Below are positions 8,441-16,667 of a DNA stretch of 64,000 nt, one piece after another. Made by a program: the position numbers and the translations under genes. The stretch is from positions 744,001 through 808,000 of the forward strand of contig NZ_VFNU01000001.1 in assembly GCF_006715725.1 (NCBI RefSeq), given 5' to 3'. The notes below the pieces were generated by a model, which searched no databases, had not been told where the DNA came from, and saw nothing but the letters and a program-made list of their open reading frames with translations. How positions within the stretch are numbered: position 1 is the stretch's first letter; the number at the start of each line of letters is the position of its first letter. This DNA comes from Nocardioides sp. SLBN-35. Its GTDB lineage: Bacteria; Actinomycetota; Actinomycetes; Propionibacteriales; Nocardioidaceae.

Positions 8441-9298
8441 GTGACTCTGATCTGGGGTGGCCTGTCCCTGGGGGCGATCTACGCGATCGTCGCCATCGGC
8501 TACAACATCGTCTTCATCTCCTCGAAGACCTTCAACTTCGCCCACGCGCAGCTGACCATGGTCGGCGCCTTCGTGGCCTACACCGGTCTCGTGACCTGGG
8601 ACCTGCCCGCCCTGGCGGTGGTCCCGTTGGCGGCGATCGCCGTCGCCCTGGTCGCCGCGATCGAGGAGCGGATCGCGATCCGCCCGGTCGGCGACATGCA
8701 CAACATCCTGGTCACCACGCTGGGCGCCTCGATCCTCCTCGACGGCATCGCCCAGCTGACCTGGGGCACGCAGCCCCTGACGGTCCCCTTCTTCGGCGGT
8801 GACGAGGCGTTCACGCTGCTGGGCGGCCGGGCCTACCCGGTCGAGCTGTTCCTGATCGCTCTGGCCGTGCTGCTCGTCGTCGCGCTCGGCATCTACAGCC
8901 GCGGCTCGCTGACCGGCCTGGCCCTGCTCGGCATGGCCGAGGACCGCGAGGCCGCACTGCTGCGCGGCGTGAACGTGCGCCGGATGGCCTTCATGGCCTT
9001 CGTGGCCGCGGGTGCGCTCGCCGGCTTCGCCGGCATGTTCGTGGGGTCCAAGACCTTCGCCGTCTCCACGCTCGGTGCGGCGCTCGCGCTCAAGGGCTTC
9101 GTGGTCCTGGCCATCGGCGGCTTCGGCTCGATGCCGGGCACCCTGGTCGGCGGCACCCTGGTCGGGCTGGCCGAGGCCTACGCCTCGCGCTACCTGGGCG
9201 GCGAGTACGCCAACCTCGCGGTCTTCCTGATTCTCATCACCGTCCTCATGGTGCGTCCCGCCGGGCTCTTCGTCCGCACGAAGGAAAGGGTGGTCTGA
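8441..9298 (+). CDS. ABC transporter permease (LivH type)
   Basis: This 285-residue integral membrane permease starts directly in a hydrophobic segment (LIWGGLSLGAIYAIVAIGYN), as LivH proteins do. It has about eight membrane segments and the cytoplasmic coupling region TGLALLGMAEDREAALLRGVN, the equivalent of the usual RAxxxDxxxAxLxGI motif that touches the ATPase. The GTG start has GAGGGAA five bases upstream. It is followed after two bases by the fused permease-ATPase gene. It forms half of the membrane channel for the solute bound by the preceding lipoprotein. Confidence 0.92.
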   Translation: MTLIWGGLSLGAIYAIVAIGYNIVFISSKTFNFAHAQLTMVGAFVAYTGLVTWDLPALAVVPLAAIAVALVAAIEERIAIRPVGDMHNILVTTLGASILLDGIAQLTWGTQPLTVPFFGGDEAFTLLGGRAYPVELFLIALAVLLVVALGIYSRGSLTGLALLGMAEDREAALLRGVNVRRMAFMAFVAAGALAGFAGMFVGSKTFAVSTLGAALALKGFVVLAIGGFGSMPGTLVGGTLVGLAEAYASRYLGGEYANLAVFLILITVLMVRPAGLFVRTKERVV

Positions 9299-9300
9299 CC

Positions 9301-11169
9301 ATGGCTGCTCAGACGCTCGCACGCCGCATTGCCGGCGGTCCGCTCTGGATCGTCCCGCTGGCGCTGGGGATCCTGCTGATCCTGGTGCCGTACTTCAACC
9401 TGGAGTACTCCATCGTCCGCCAGCTCCAGCTGGCGATGATCCTGTCGCTGCTGGTCAGCGGCCTCAACCTGAGCCTCGGTTTCGCCGGTGAGCTCGCGCT
9501 CGGCCAGGTGGCGATGTACGCCGCCGGCGCCTACACGGCAGGCCTGCTCTCCCTGCACGGGCACACCGACATCGTGCTGCAGCTCGTCGCGGCCGGGGTC
9601 GCGGCTCTGCTGGTGGGAGTGGTCACCGGTATCCCGGGCCTGCGGCTCGGCAGCTGGTCGCTGGCCATGACATCGTTCTTCCTGGTGCTGCTGTTGCCCG
9701 ACGTGATCGCGATCTTCCGCGAGGACACGGGCGGCCGCAACGGCCTCAGCGGCATCCTCTCGCCGACGTTGTTCGGCCGGCTGCTCACGCCCGAGGACTA
9801 CTTCATGGTCATCGCGATCGTGACCGTCGGCTGGTTCGCGGTGATGCGCAACATCGCCGTCTCCCGGCACGGCACCGCGCTGCGGGTACTCAAGCAGAGC
9901 CCCGTACTCGCGGCCTCGATGGGCATCAACGTGTTCCGGATGAAGCTGATGGCCTACGCCCTCGGCGCCGTCCCGGCGGGTCTCGCCGGCGCGCTCTTCG
10001 CCAGCCTGGACCTGTACATCTCGCCCGAGGCCTTCTCGTTCACCGTCGCCACCACCATCCTGGCGTCGTCGGTGCTCGGCGGCTCGGCCAGCGTGTACGG
10101 CGCCGTGTTCGGCGCGTTCATCCTGCAGTTCGGCCTCAACCAGTCGACCGACTTCCAGAAGTACTCGTTGGTCGTCACCGGCGCCTTCCTCATCATCGGC
10201 GGCGTGCTGCTGACCGGCGGCCTCTCCGGCCTGGCCCGGGCGCTGTGGCGCAGGCTGGTCGCAGAGGACCTCTCGACCGCGGCCGAGCGGTCCGAGCGGT
10301 CCGTCTCAGCGGCCGACGAGGTGCCCGCCGTACCCGGCAAGGTGCTCAAGGTCGAGGGCGTCGCCAAGGCGTTCGGCGGCAACCAGGCGCTCAAGGGCGT
10401 CGACCTCACCGCCACGCCGGGCCGGGTGACCGCGCTGATCGGGCCCAACGGCTCGGGCAAGACCACCCTGCTCAACATGATCTGCGGCTTCTACCGCACC
10501 GACGCGGGCGTCATCGCCCTCGACGACCGGCAGCTGCAGCGGATGGGCCCGGACCGGGTCGCCCGCACGGGCGTGGCGCGCACCTTCCAGACGCCCAACA
10601 TCCCCGAGGGCATCACCGTCCGCGAGGCCGTCATGGCGGGTCGGTACGCCGGCCACCGGGCCACCGTCCTCGAGGCCGTGCTGCGCCTGCCCCGCTACCG
10701 CAAGGTCCGCAAGGGCGACCTGTCCGAGGCCGACCGCGTGCTCGACCTGGTCGGGATCCGGCACCTGGAGAACGCCGAGGCGACCGCGCTGCCGTTGGGC
10801 CAGCGTCGTCTCCTCGAGGTGGCCCGCTGCCTGATCAGCAACCCGGGCGTGCTGCTGCTCGACGAGACCGCGTCCGGCCTGGACGAGGACGAGGTCGAGC
10901 GGCTCGCCGAGGTGATCCGCCGGGTGCGCGACGCGGGCGGCACCGTCGTCCTGGTCGAGCACAACTTCCAGCTCGTGCTCTCCCTGGCCGACGAGATCGT
11001 CGCGCTCGCCCACGGCGAGCTGATGGCCAAGGGAACGCCGGAGGAGATCCAGAACAACGAGCGGGTGATGAGCGAGTACCTCGGCATCGACCCCGACGCG
11101 CCGGCGTCCGCGCACGTGGTGCTGGCCGACGTACTCACCGATGGAGCGGCGGAAGGGGCCGACCGATGA
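9301..11169 (+). CDS. fused ABC permease-ATPase (LivM-LivG type)
   Basis: This 622-residue protein joins two components that are often separate. Residues 1 to about 320 are a LivM-type permease (GLNLSLGFAGELALGQVAMYAAGAY, then GLRLGSWSLAMTSFF). After a charged linker of about 20 residues (AERSERSVSAADEVP), residues about 337-605 are a LivG-type ATPase. The ATPase has Walker A GPNGSGKTT (about 381), signature PLGQRRLLEVAR in place of LSGGQ, Walker B VLLLDETASGLD, and the switch His in VEHNF. The ATG follows the upstream stop by two bases with AAGGAAAGGG upstream. Its end overlaps the LivF-type gene by four bases. The weakened signature motif is typical of LivG proteins. Confidence 0.93.
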   Translation: MAAQTLARRIAGGPLWIVPLALGILLILVPYFNLEYSIVRQLQLAMILSLLVSGLNLSLGFAGELALGQVAMYAAGAYTAGLLSLHGHTDIVLQLVAAGVAALLVGVVTGIPGLRLGSWSLAMTSFFLVLLLPDVIAIFREDTGGRNGLSGILSPTLFGRLLTPEDYFMVIAIVTVGWFAVMRNIAVSRHGTALRVLKQSPVLAASMGINVFRMKLMAYALGAVPAGLAGALFASLDLYISPEAFSFTVATTILASSVLGGSASVYGAVFGAFILQFGLNQSTDFQKYSLVVTGAFLIIGGVLLTGGLSGLARALWRRLVAEDLSTAAERSERSVSAADEVPAVPGKVLKVEGVAKAFGGNQALKGVDLTATPGRVTALIGPNGSGKTTLLNMICGFYRTDAGVIALDDRQLQRMGPDRVARTGVARTFQTPNIPEGITVREAVMAGRYAGHRATVLEAVLRLPRYRKVRKGDLSEADRVLDLVGIRHLENAEATALPLGQRRLLEVARCLISNPGVLLLDETASGLDEDEVERLAEVIRRVRDAGGTVVLVEHNFQLVLSLADEIVALAHGELMAKGTPEEIQNNERVMSEYLGIDPDAPASAHVVLADVLTDGAAEGADR

Positions 11170-11921
11170 GCACCGAGAGCACCGGGGACAAGGCGAACGA
11201 GCTGCTGCTCGAGGTCCGCGGCCTCGGCACCGGTTACGGCGACCTGCGGGTCGTGTGGGACGTGTCGTTCGACGTGCGGGCCGGTGAGATCACCGTCCTG
11301 CTCGGCCGCAACGGCGCGGGCAAGACCACGACGATCCGTGCGATCAGCGGCCTCAACAAGATCGTGGCCGGCGAGGTCCGCTACCGCGGGGAGTCGCTCG
11401 CCAAGGTGCCCGCGCACCAGCGGGTGCGGCAGGGGATCGCCTACGTGCAGGAGGGCAAGCGAGTCTTCCACTCGCAGACGATCGAGCAGAACCTGCTCCT
11501 CGGCGGCTACACCCGCAAGATGAAGCGGTCCGAGCTGCGCTCCGAGGCCGAGCGGATCTACGAGCTGTTCCCGATCCTCGCCGAGAAGCGGGCGTTGCCC
11601 GCGGCCAGCATGTCCGGCGGCCAGCAGCAGATGCTCGCCATCGGCCAGGCGCTGATGGCCCAGCCGCGGCTGCTCATGCTCGACGAGCCGTCCGGCGGCC
11701 TCGCCCCGGTCATCGTCAACGAGGTGATGGAGCGGGTGCACCAGCTCAAGGAGACCGGCATCGGCATCCTCCTGGTCGAGCAGGCCGTCGAGGCGTCCTT
11801 CGCGATCGCCGACCACGTCACCGTCCTCGACATGGGCCGCACGATGCTCTCCTCGCCCGCCAGCGAGGTCAGCGACATGACGCTGCTGCAGGACGCGTAC
11901 TTCGGCAAGACCGCGGGCTGA
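11166..11921 (+). CDS. ABC transporter ATP-binding protein (LivF type)
   Basis: This 251-residue ATPase pairs with the ATPase half of the preceding fusion. Seen: Walker A GRNGAGKTT (about 47-55), the Q-loop region AYVQEGKRVF, signature SMSGGQQQML (about 149), Walker B LLMLDEPSGGLAP (about 169) and switch region VEQAV, where LivF proteins carry Gln instead of His. The ATG overlaps the previous stop (ATGA). It is the last gene of the four-gene transporter operon and is followed by a 64-base perfect palindrome. Confidence 0.93.
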   Translation: MSTESTGDKANELLLEVRGLGTGYGDLRVVWDVSFDVRAGEITVLLGRNGAGKTTTIRAISGLNKIVAGEVRYRGESLAKVPAHQRVRQGIAYVQEGKRVFHSQTIEQNLLLGGYTRKMKRSELRSEAERIYELFPILAEKRALPAASMSGGQQQMLAIGQALMAQPRLLMLDEPSGGLAPVIVNEVMERVHQLKETGIGILLVEQAVEASFAIADHVTVLDMGRTMLSSPASEVSDMTLLQDAYFGKTAG

Positions 11922-11928
11922 CCTGATC

Positions 11929-11992
11929 GCCGACCCGGCAGAAAGTTGCGCCGGGTCGGCGCCGACCCGGCGCAACTTTCTGCCGGGTCGGC
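11929..11992. terminator. perfect 64-base palindrome, bidirectional terminator candidate
   Basis: Bases 11929-11960 and 11961-11992 are exact reverse complements (32-base arms, no spacer). Each arm itself begins GCCGACCCGGC and ends in its near-inverse, so smaller hairpins can also form. It fills the gap between the convergent LivF-type and IclR genes. Likely a strong two-way terminator, or a mobile palindromic repeat that settled there. Confidence 0.7.
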
Positions 11993-11998
11993 GTGCTC

Positions 11999-12772
11999 TC
12001 AGGCCAGGCGGAGGACGGCGCCGCGCTTCGACGGGACCCAGTCCGGGTACAGCGTGCGGCTGGTCGTCCGGGCCGCGGCGAGCAACAGCGGGCCGACGAC
12101 GGGGAGCGGCAGGTGACCGCGCCGGACCACGGAGATCGCGGCGATCGGTCGCGGGCCGCGCGGGCCCGGGACCACCGTGGCCATCGAGCTGATCCCGGTG
12201 CCGGGGAGGCCGTCGAGGATCGCGATCCCCTTGCGGCGTCGTACGGCGGCCAGCTCGTGGTGCACCGACTCGAGCCCGCCCGGCGTACGGTCGAGGTGAC
12301 CCACCAGGGCGTCGACCTGCTCCGGGGCGAGGGCCGCCAGCATCGCGAGTCCGCTGACCGAGTCGGTGGCGATGATCCGGCCGCCGACTCGGGAGGGGAT
12401 GGTCGTGGCGCGGGCGCCGCCGACCTTGTCGAGGTAGTGCACGATCGGGCCGTCGAGCACCGAGAGGTGGACGACGGCGTCCGTGGCGAGCTGGAGCTCG
12501 TTGAGCGCGACCGACGCGGCAGCGCGCAGGTCGAGGTGCTCGCCCTCGCCGCCGGTCGCGTTCAGTCGGCGCCCCGGCGAGTAGCCGCGGCGGTCGTGGT
12601 GGACCCAGCCGAGGTCGCGCAGCGTGGTCAGCAGCCGGAAGACGGTCGTGCGGGGGAGCTCGGTGATCTCGGCGATGTCGTCGAGCCCGAGCGGGCCCGG
12701 TGCGTCGTCGAACGCGTCGAGGATCATCGTCGCGCGCTCGAGGACGCCCAGTCGCGTCGCTGACTCCGTCAT
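11999..12772 (-). CDS. IclR family transcriptional regulator
   Basis: This 257-residue regulator has an N-terminal winged helix (RATMILDAFDDAPGPLGL, then ELPRTTVFRLLTTL) and a C-terminal IclR effector domain (ALNELQLATDAVVHLSVLDG, IPSRVGGRIIATDSVSGLAML). The ATG has AGGAGG nine bases upstream, overlapping the stop of the PadR gene, so the two form one operon. It is strikingly similar to the IclR protein at 26125-26892, which points to duplication. Likely targets are the neighbouring ligase-SDR or transporter genes (inference). The ligand is unknown. Confidence 0.9.
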   Translation of the reverse strand: MTESATRLGVLERATMILDAFDDAPGPLGLDDIAEITELPRTTVFRLLTTLRDLGWVHHDRRGYSPGRRLNATGGEGEHLDLRAAASVALNELQLATDAVVHLSVLDGPIVHYLDKVGGARATTIPSRVGGRIIATDSVSGLAMLAALAPEQVDALVGHLDRTPGGLESVHHELAAVRRRKGIAILDGLPGTGISSMATVVPGPRGPRPIAAISVVRRGHLPLPVVGPLLLAAARTTSRTLYPDWVPSKRGAVLRLA

Positions 12773-12785
12773 CGCCGTACCCCTC

Positions 12786-13448
12786 CTAGCCGCGGTGCTG
12801 CCGCAGCTCTTCCGACGTACGCCGGGCCTCGGCCGCGGACGACGTGCCCCAGGTGCGTGCCGCCTCGTCGAGCTCGGCGAGCATCAGCTCGGCCCGGTCG
12901 CGCTCGTCGGCGTAGTAGCGCTCCGACCAGCGCAGCACCAGCTCGGGGAAGGCCCAGCCGGGCTCGGCGGTCGCGCCCTCGCGGTCGGCCTCGGCGCGGA
13001 CCCGCATCCGCTCGGACTGGTCGCGGTGCTCGGCGAGCACGGCGCGCAGCCGGTCGGGATCGGAGAGGTGACCGAGCCACAGGCGCAGCATCACGCCGTG
13101 CTTGAGGACGACCGGGTCGACGTGGTCGTCGGCCGACCAGTCGCGCAGCGCGGTGTGGCCAGCGTCAGTGATCTGGTACATCCGCTTGCCGCGGACGTCG
13201 TCGCGGTTCTCGATCCGCGAGCTGGCGAGTCCGAGCTTCTCCAGCCGGCGCAGCTCGCCGTAGATCTGGGAGAACGACGGCGACCAGTAGAAGAACTTCA
13301 AGCTCCAGTCGGCCCAGCGCTTGAGGTCGTAGCCGGACAGCTCCTCGCCGAACGAGAGCAGCCCGAGGACCGCCCATCCGGTGGGGGGGAGCGTGGGCGC
13401 GGCGTCGTCCGACGGCACGTCGGGTCCCTTGGTCGGCACGGGCTTCAT
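12786..13448 (-). CDS. PadR family transcriptional regulator
   Basis: This 220-residue protein carries an N-terminal PadR winged helix (GWAVLGLLSFGEELSGYDLKR, FSQIYGELRRLEKLGL, KRMYQITDAGHTALRDW) and a C-terminal helical dimerisation domain (Vir/AphA type). The ATG at 13448 is the most plausible start; residues encoded upstream are not conserved-looking. It is divergent from an acyl-CoA ligase-SDR operon and co-oriented with an IclR gene 13 bases downstream. PadR proteins usually repress the divergent operon and are released by phenolic or other small ligands. That is the inferred role here. Confidence 0.88.
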   Translation of the reverse strand: MKPVPTKGPDVPSDDAAPTLPPTGWAVLGLLSFGEELSGYDLKRWADWSLKFFYWSPSFSQIYGELRRLEKLGLASSRIENRDDVRGKRMYQITDAGHTALRDWSADDHVDPVVLKHGVMLRLWLGHLSDPDRLRAVLAEHRDQSERMRVRAEADREGATAEPGWAFPELVLRWSERYYADERDRAELMLAELDEAARTWGTSSAAEARRTSEELRQHRG

Positions 13449-13502
13449 CCTAGCTATCTGGTAACGGTTCGAACTATACCTACTAGGAATACCCGTGTCC
13501 CG

Positions 13503-13516
13503 GTCGAGCGCTTGGT
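13503..13516. promoter_or_regulatory. weak KstR2-like box before ligase-SDR operon
   Basis: GTCGAGCGCTTGGT fits 8 of the 10 defined positions of AnCAAGnnCTTGnT and lies 23 bases before the ligase start. A second inverted repeat, CTTGG-N4-CCAAG, overlaps it at 13511-13524. Equally good matches occur by chance inside coding sequence (for example 31348-31361), so support is low. Confidence 0.25.
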
Positions 13517-13538
13517 TGGCCAAGGAGTGAAATCAGAG

Positions 13539-15059
13539 GTGACCTACCAACGAGTCACCGGCAGGGTGGGACACGTGGCTGCGACCATCGCCGAGCTCTG
13601 GATCGAACGCGCCCGCGTCCATCCCGACGATCCCGCCGTCGACGACGGTCGCGGGTGGCTGAGCTGGGCCGAGCTGCTGCCGCGCGCCCAGGCCGTCACT
13701 GATGCGCTCCGGGGCGCCGGTGTGGGGCCCGGAGACGTCGTCGTACTGCAGGCCAGGAACACGGTCGAGTGGGTGCTCGTCGCCGGCGGCGTCCACCTGC
13801 TCGGCGCGACCCTGGCGCCCCTCGGGGCGGAGGAGCCGGTGGGCTCCCGGCAGGCCTACGCCGACCGCGTCGGCGCCCGGGTCGTCGTGGCCGAGTTCCC
13901 GGTGGAGGGAGAGCTCGACCTCAGGTTGGTCTGTGGTCGGTTCAACTACCGGATTCGTCGCGCATCGGCCGATCCGGCGACAGATTCGGTAGTTGAACCG
14001 TCCGGACCCGCCGTGCTGCTCGCGACGTCGGGCACGGCGGGGCACCGGAGCACGGTGGCGATGGACCACGACGTGCTGGTGAGGCTGTACGTCGACGTGG
14101 CGGCCATGCTCGACATCGACCGGAGTGACCGGCTGCTGGGTGTCGTGCCCCTGGCGCACTCCTTCGGCTTCAACGGGCTGCTGGTGCTGGCTCTGCTGAC
14201 CGGCGCGTCCGTGCGGCTGGTGCCTGAGCGCGACCGCGAAGCCCTGCCCGGGCTGGTCCGGGACTCTTCCGCGACGATCGTCGCGGGACCGCCCGCGCTG
14301 CTGCACGACCTCGCCGCCGCGGTGTCCGCCGGCGCAAGCCTGGGCCCGCAGGTGCGGCTGTTCATGACCGGTGCGACCGAGGTGCGTCCCGACGCGCTGC
14401 TGCCGATGGCCGCCGTGGCGGGGATCCCGCGGGTGTCGTCCGGGTACGGACTCACCCAGACCTGTGGCACGGTCGCGATCTGCCCCGACATCGGCCGGCT
14501 GACCAGCGGTGGCCATGCCCCGATGACCGTCGTGCCCGGTGTGGAGGTGGCCGTGGTCGACGCCCTGGGGGATCCACTGCCGGCGGGCGCACGTGGCCGG
14601 GTGCTGACCCGCGGCTACCAGGTCGCCGTCCCCACCGATGCCGGCGGCTGGCTCGCCACGGGCGACGAGGGACACGTCCACCCGGACGGCACGCTCTGCA
14701 TCACCGGGCGCGTCGATGACCAGCTCGTCGTGTCGGGGTTCAACGTCGACCCGGTGCGGGTCGAGCAGGCGCTTGCTCAGTCGCCGTATATCGCCCAGGT
14801 CGCTGTCGTGGGCCTGCCGGACCCGCGGCGCGGGCAGCGGCTGGTCGCGGTCGCGGTGCCCGCCGACGACGCGGATGCCGATGGGCGGAACGACGCGGCG
14901 GTGCTGGCCGGGGCGCGGGCTGTACTGGCGAGGTACGAGGTGCCCGACGCCGTGGTCTGGATGGACGCCCTGCCCCACACCACCACGGGAAAGCTCTCGC
15001 GCGCCACCGTGCGCGGGATGCTCGCCGAGCGCCTGGAGGAGCGCGATCAGGAGGTCTGA
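13539..15059 (+). CDS. acyl-CoA synthetase-like enzyme with palindromic insertion
   Basis: This protein of about 506 residues is an adenylate-forming enzyme. Seen: a divergent P-loop LLATSGTAGHRSTV (usual form TSGTTGxPKG, so the P-loop Lys is absent), VSSGYGLTQTCG, TGDEGHV, TGRVDDQLVVSGFNV, and the C-terminal lysine motif HTTTGKLSR. Just before the P-loop, about 26 residues with no family counterpart (CGRFNYRIRRASAD onwards) are encoded by a 61-base palindrome. The GTG at 13539 is preferred, with AAGGAG eleven bases upstream; a GTG at 13573 is the alternative. It overlaps the SDR that follows by one base. Divergent from PadR. Substrate unknown; activity is plausible but the P-loop change and insertion make it uncertain. 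Confidence 0.8.
   Translation: MTYQRVTGRVGHVAATIAELWIERARVHPDDPAVDDGRGWLSWAELLPRAQAVTDALRGAGVGPGDVVVLQARNTVEWVLVAGGVHLLGATLAPLGAEEPVGSRQAYADRVGARVVVAEFPVEGELDLRLVCGRFNYRIRRASADPATDSVVEPSGPAVLLATSGTAGHRSTVAMDHDVLVRLYVDVAAMLDIDRSDRLLGVVPLAHSFGFNGLLVLALLTGASVRLVPERDREALPGLVRDSSATIVAGPPALLHDLAAAVSAGASLGPQVRLFMTGATEVRPDALLPMAAVAGIPRVSSGYGLTQTCGTVAICPDIGRLTSGGHAPMTVVPGVEVAVVDALGDPLPAGARGRVLTRGYQVAVPTDAGGWLATGDEGHVHPDGTLCITGRVDDQLVVSGFNVDPVRVEQALAQSPYIAQVAVVGLPDPRRGQRLVAVAVPADDADADGRNDAAVLAGARAVLARYEVPDAVVWMDALPHTTTGKLSRATVRGMLAERLEERDQEV
13939..13999. repeat. 61-base palindromic element inside a coding sequence
   Basis: Arms 13939-13961 and 13977-13999 pair at 20 of 23 positions (outer 13 bases GGTTCAACTACCG perfect). 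The centre ATCGGCCGAT is itself a palindrome. The element keeps the reading frame of the ligase gene and adds residues absent from the family, like the in-frame palindromic elements known from Rickettsia genes. Confidence 0.7.
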
Positions 15060-15910
15060 TGAGCACAGCAGTGGCAGACCGGTTCGGAGGCGGCATCGCC
15101 CTGGTGACCGGCGCGGGATCGGGACTCGGGGAGGCGATGGCTGCCCGCCTCGCCGCGGACGGTGTGCACGTGCTGGTCACCGACGTCGACCGCGACCGCG
15201 CCACCGCCGTCGCGACCGCGTGCGTCGCGGCGGGCGGCAGTGCCGCGGCCCATGTCCTCGACGTCGCCGACGGCCACGCGGTCGACGCCCTGTTCGCCTC
15301 GGTCTGGGCGGAGCACGGCAGCGTCGACCTCGTCGTCAGCAACGCCGGCATCGAGTCCGGCGACCGGGTCTGCGACATGACGCCCGAGCAGTGGCGCCGG
15401 GTGATGGCCGTCAACAGCGACGGCGCCTTCCACTGCGCGCGCTCCGCCGTACCGCGGATGGCCGCCCAGGAGCGGCCGGGGGTCTTCGCGGTGGTCGCGT
15501 CGACAGGCGCGGTGACCTCCTTGCCGTACCAGTCGGCGTACGTCGCCAGCAAGCACGCCGCCCTCGCCCTGGTGCAGTGCCTCGACCTCGAGCTGAGGGC
15601 CGCCGAGACCCCTGTCCAGGTCTCGGCGCTGCTGCCCAACTGGGTCCGCACCCGGATCTTCGACGACGTACGGCGAGGGGGTGACCCGGTCGACGCCGAC
15701 GCGCGCGCCACCTTCGCCCGGATGGCGACGGCCATCCAGGAGCAGGGCATGGAGCCCGGGCGGGCGGCTTCGCTCCTCCTCGAGGCGGTGGCTCGCGGGG
15801 ACTTCTGGTGCTTCACCGACCCCGAGCGGACGGCTCAGCTGTTCGAGGAGCGGGCCCTCACGCTGCGCGAGCTGCGTCCGCCGGCCCGACCGGGCTGGCT
15901 GACCGCCTGA
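15059..15910 (+). CDS. SDR family oxidoreductase
   Basis: This 283-residue classical SDR has TGAGSGLG, the NADP/NAD strand VTDVDRDRA, SNAGIESG (NNAG variant), the catalytic Ser in VASTGA and YVASKHA for YxxxK. A C-terminal extension of about 35 residues (FTDPERTAQLFEERALTLRELR) is longer than usual. The ATG overlaps the ligase stop by one base (TGATG), so translation is coupled. With the ligase it forms a two-gene operon. Probably oxidises a hydroxyl group on the activated substrate; the exact step is unknown. Confidence 0.88.
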   Translation: MSTAVADRFGGGIALVTGAGSGLGEAMAARLAADGVHVLVTDVDRDRATAVATACVAAGGSAAAHVLDVADGHAVDALFASVWAEHGSVDLVVSNAGIESGDRVCDMTPEQWRRVMAVNSDGAFHCARSAVPRMAAQERPGVFAVVASTGAVTSLPYQSAYVASKHAALALVQCLDLELRAAETPVQVSALLPNWVRTRIFDDVRRGGDPVDADARATFARMATAIQEQGMEPGRAASLLLEAVARGDFWCFTDPERTAQLFEERALTLRELRPPARPGWLTA

Positions 15911-15922
15911 GCCCTGCCGACG

Positions 15923-16657
15923 CTATTGGGTGATCGTCCAGCCGCCGTCGACCGGCAGGAAGACGCCGTTGACGTACGACGCCAGCGGTGACAGCAGGAA
16001 GAGGATCGGCCAGGCCATCTCCTCGGGCCGGCCCATCCGCTTCAGCGGAACCCGGCCGAGGATGTGGTGGCCCATCTCGGACTGCGCGAAGCCGGCCAGT
16101 CGCGGGGTGTCGGTCATGCCCGGCCCGATGCCGTTGGCGCGGATGAGGTCCGCCTTGTGGGCCGCCAGGTGGCGGACGTAGCCCATGACGGCGGCCTTCG
16201 ACGCGGAGTACCAGTCGCTCTCGGTGCCGACCCTGTTGCCCGCGACCGACGCTGTCACGACCATCGCCGAGCCGGTCGGCGTACCGGCGTCGAGCCAGTC
16301 CTGGGTCAGGCCGCGCACGCTGCCGACGCTGATCCGCACGGCCTCCTCGAAGTCGAGGGGCACCTGCGAGGACGGGCCGGCGTTGTTGACCAGGTAGCGC
16401 GGCACTCCGCCCAGGGCAGCGGTCGTCGCGGACAGCGCGTCGGCGCGCGCCGACGCGTCGGCGACGTCGCAGACCGCGGTGTGGACACCCTTGGCCGCCA
16501 GGTCCTCGAGGCCGTCGGGGCGCAGGTCCCAGCCACTGACGCGCAGGCCGGCGTCGAGCGCGCCGAGGGCGACCGCGCGACCGATGCCGCTGCCGGCACC
16601 GGTCACGATGACGGCGTCGCCGGGGGTGAAGCCGAGGTTGATCGTGTCGTTGGTCAT
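15923..16657 (-). CDS. SDR family oxidoreductase
   Basis: This 244-residue classical SDR has TGAGSGIG, Asp in SGWDLRPD that suggests NAD preference, NNAGPSS, the catalytic Ser in TASVAG and WYSASKAAV for YxxxK, and the C-terminal VDGGW signature. It is the last gene of the operon thioesterase, SDR, SDR, ten bases after the preceding SDR. It converges on another SDR with a 12-base gap. Upstream of the operon is a CCTAGC-type operator, so it belongs to the predicted regulon. Likely a hydroxyacyl-CoA or ring-hydroxyl dehydrogenase. Confidence 0.88.
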   Translation of the reverse strand: MTNDTINLGFTPGDAVIVTGAGSGIGRAVALGALDAGLRVSGWDLRPDGLEDLAAKGVHTAVCDVADASARADALSATTAALGGVPRYLVNNAGPSSQVPLDFEEAVRISVGSVRGLTQDWLDAGTPTGSAMVVTASVAGNRVGTESDWYSASKAAVMGYVRHLAAHKADLIRANGIGPGMTDTPRLAGFAQSEMGHHILGRVPLKRMGRPEEMAWPILFLLSPLASYVNGVFLPVDGGWTITQ

Positions 16658-16667
16658 CGCTGTCTCC

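Noticed and set aside
13448..13500. PadR operator around TTCGAA
   Set aside because: The sequence around TTCGAA (GGTAACGG and CTATACC) pairs poorly when aligned on the centre, so no operator is claimed.
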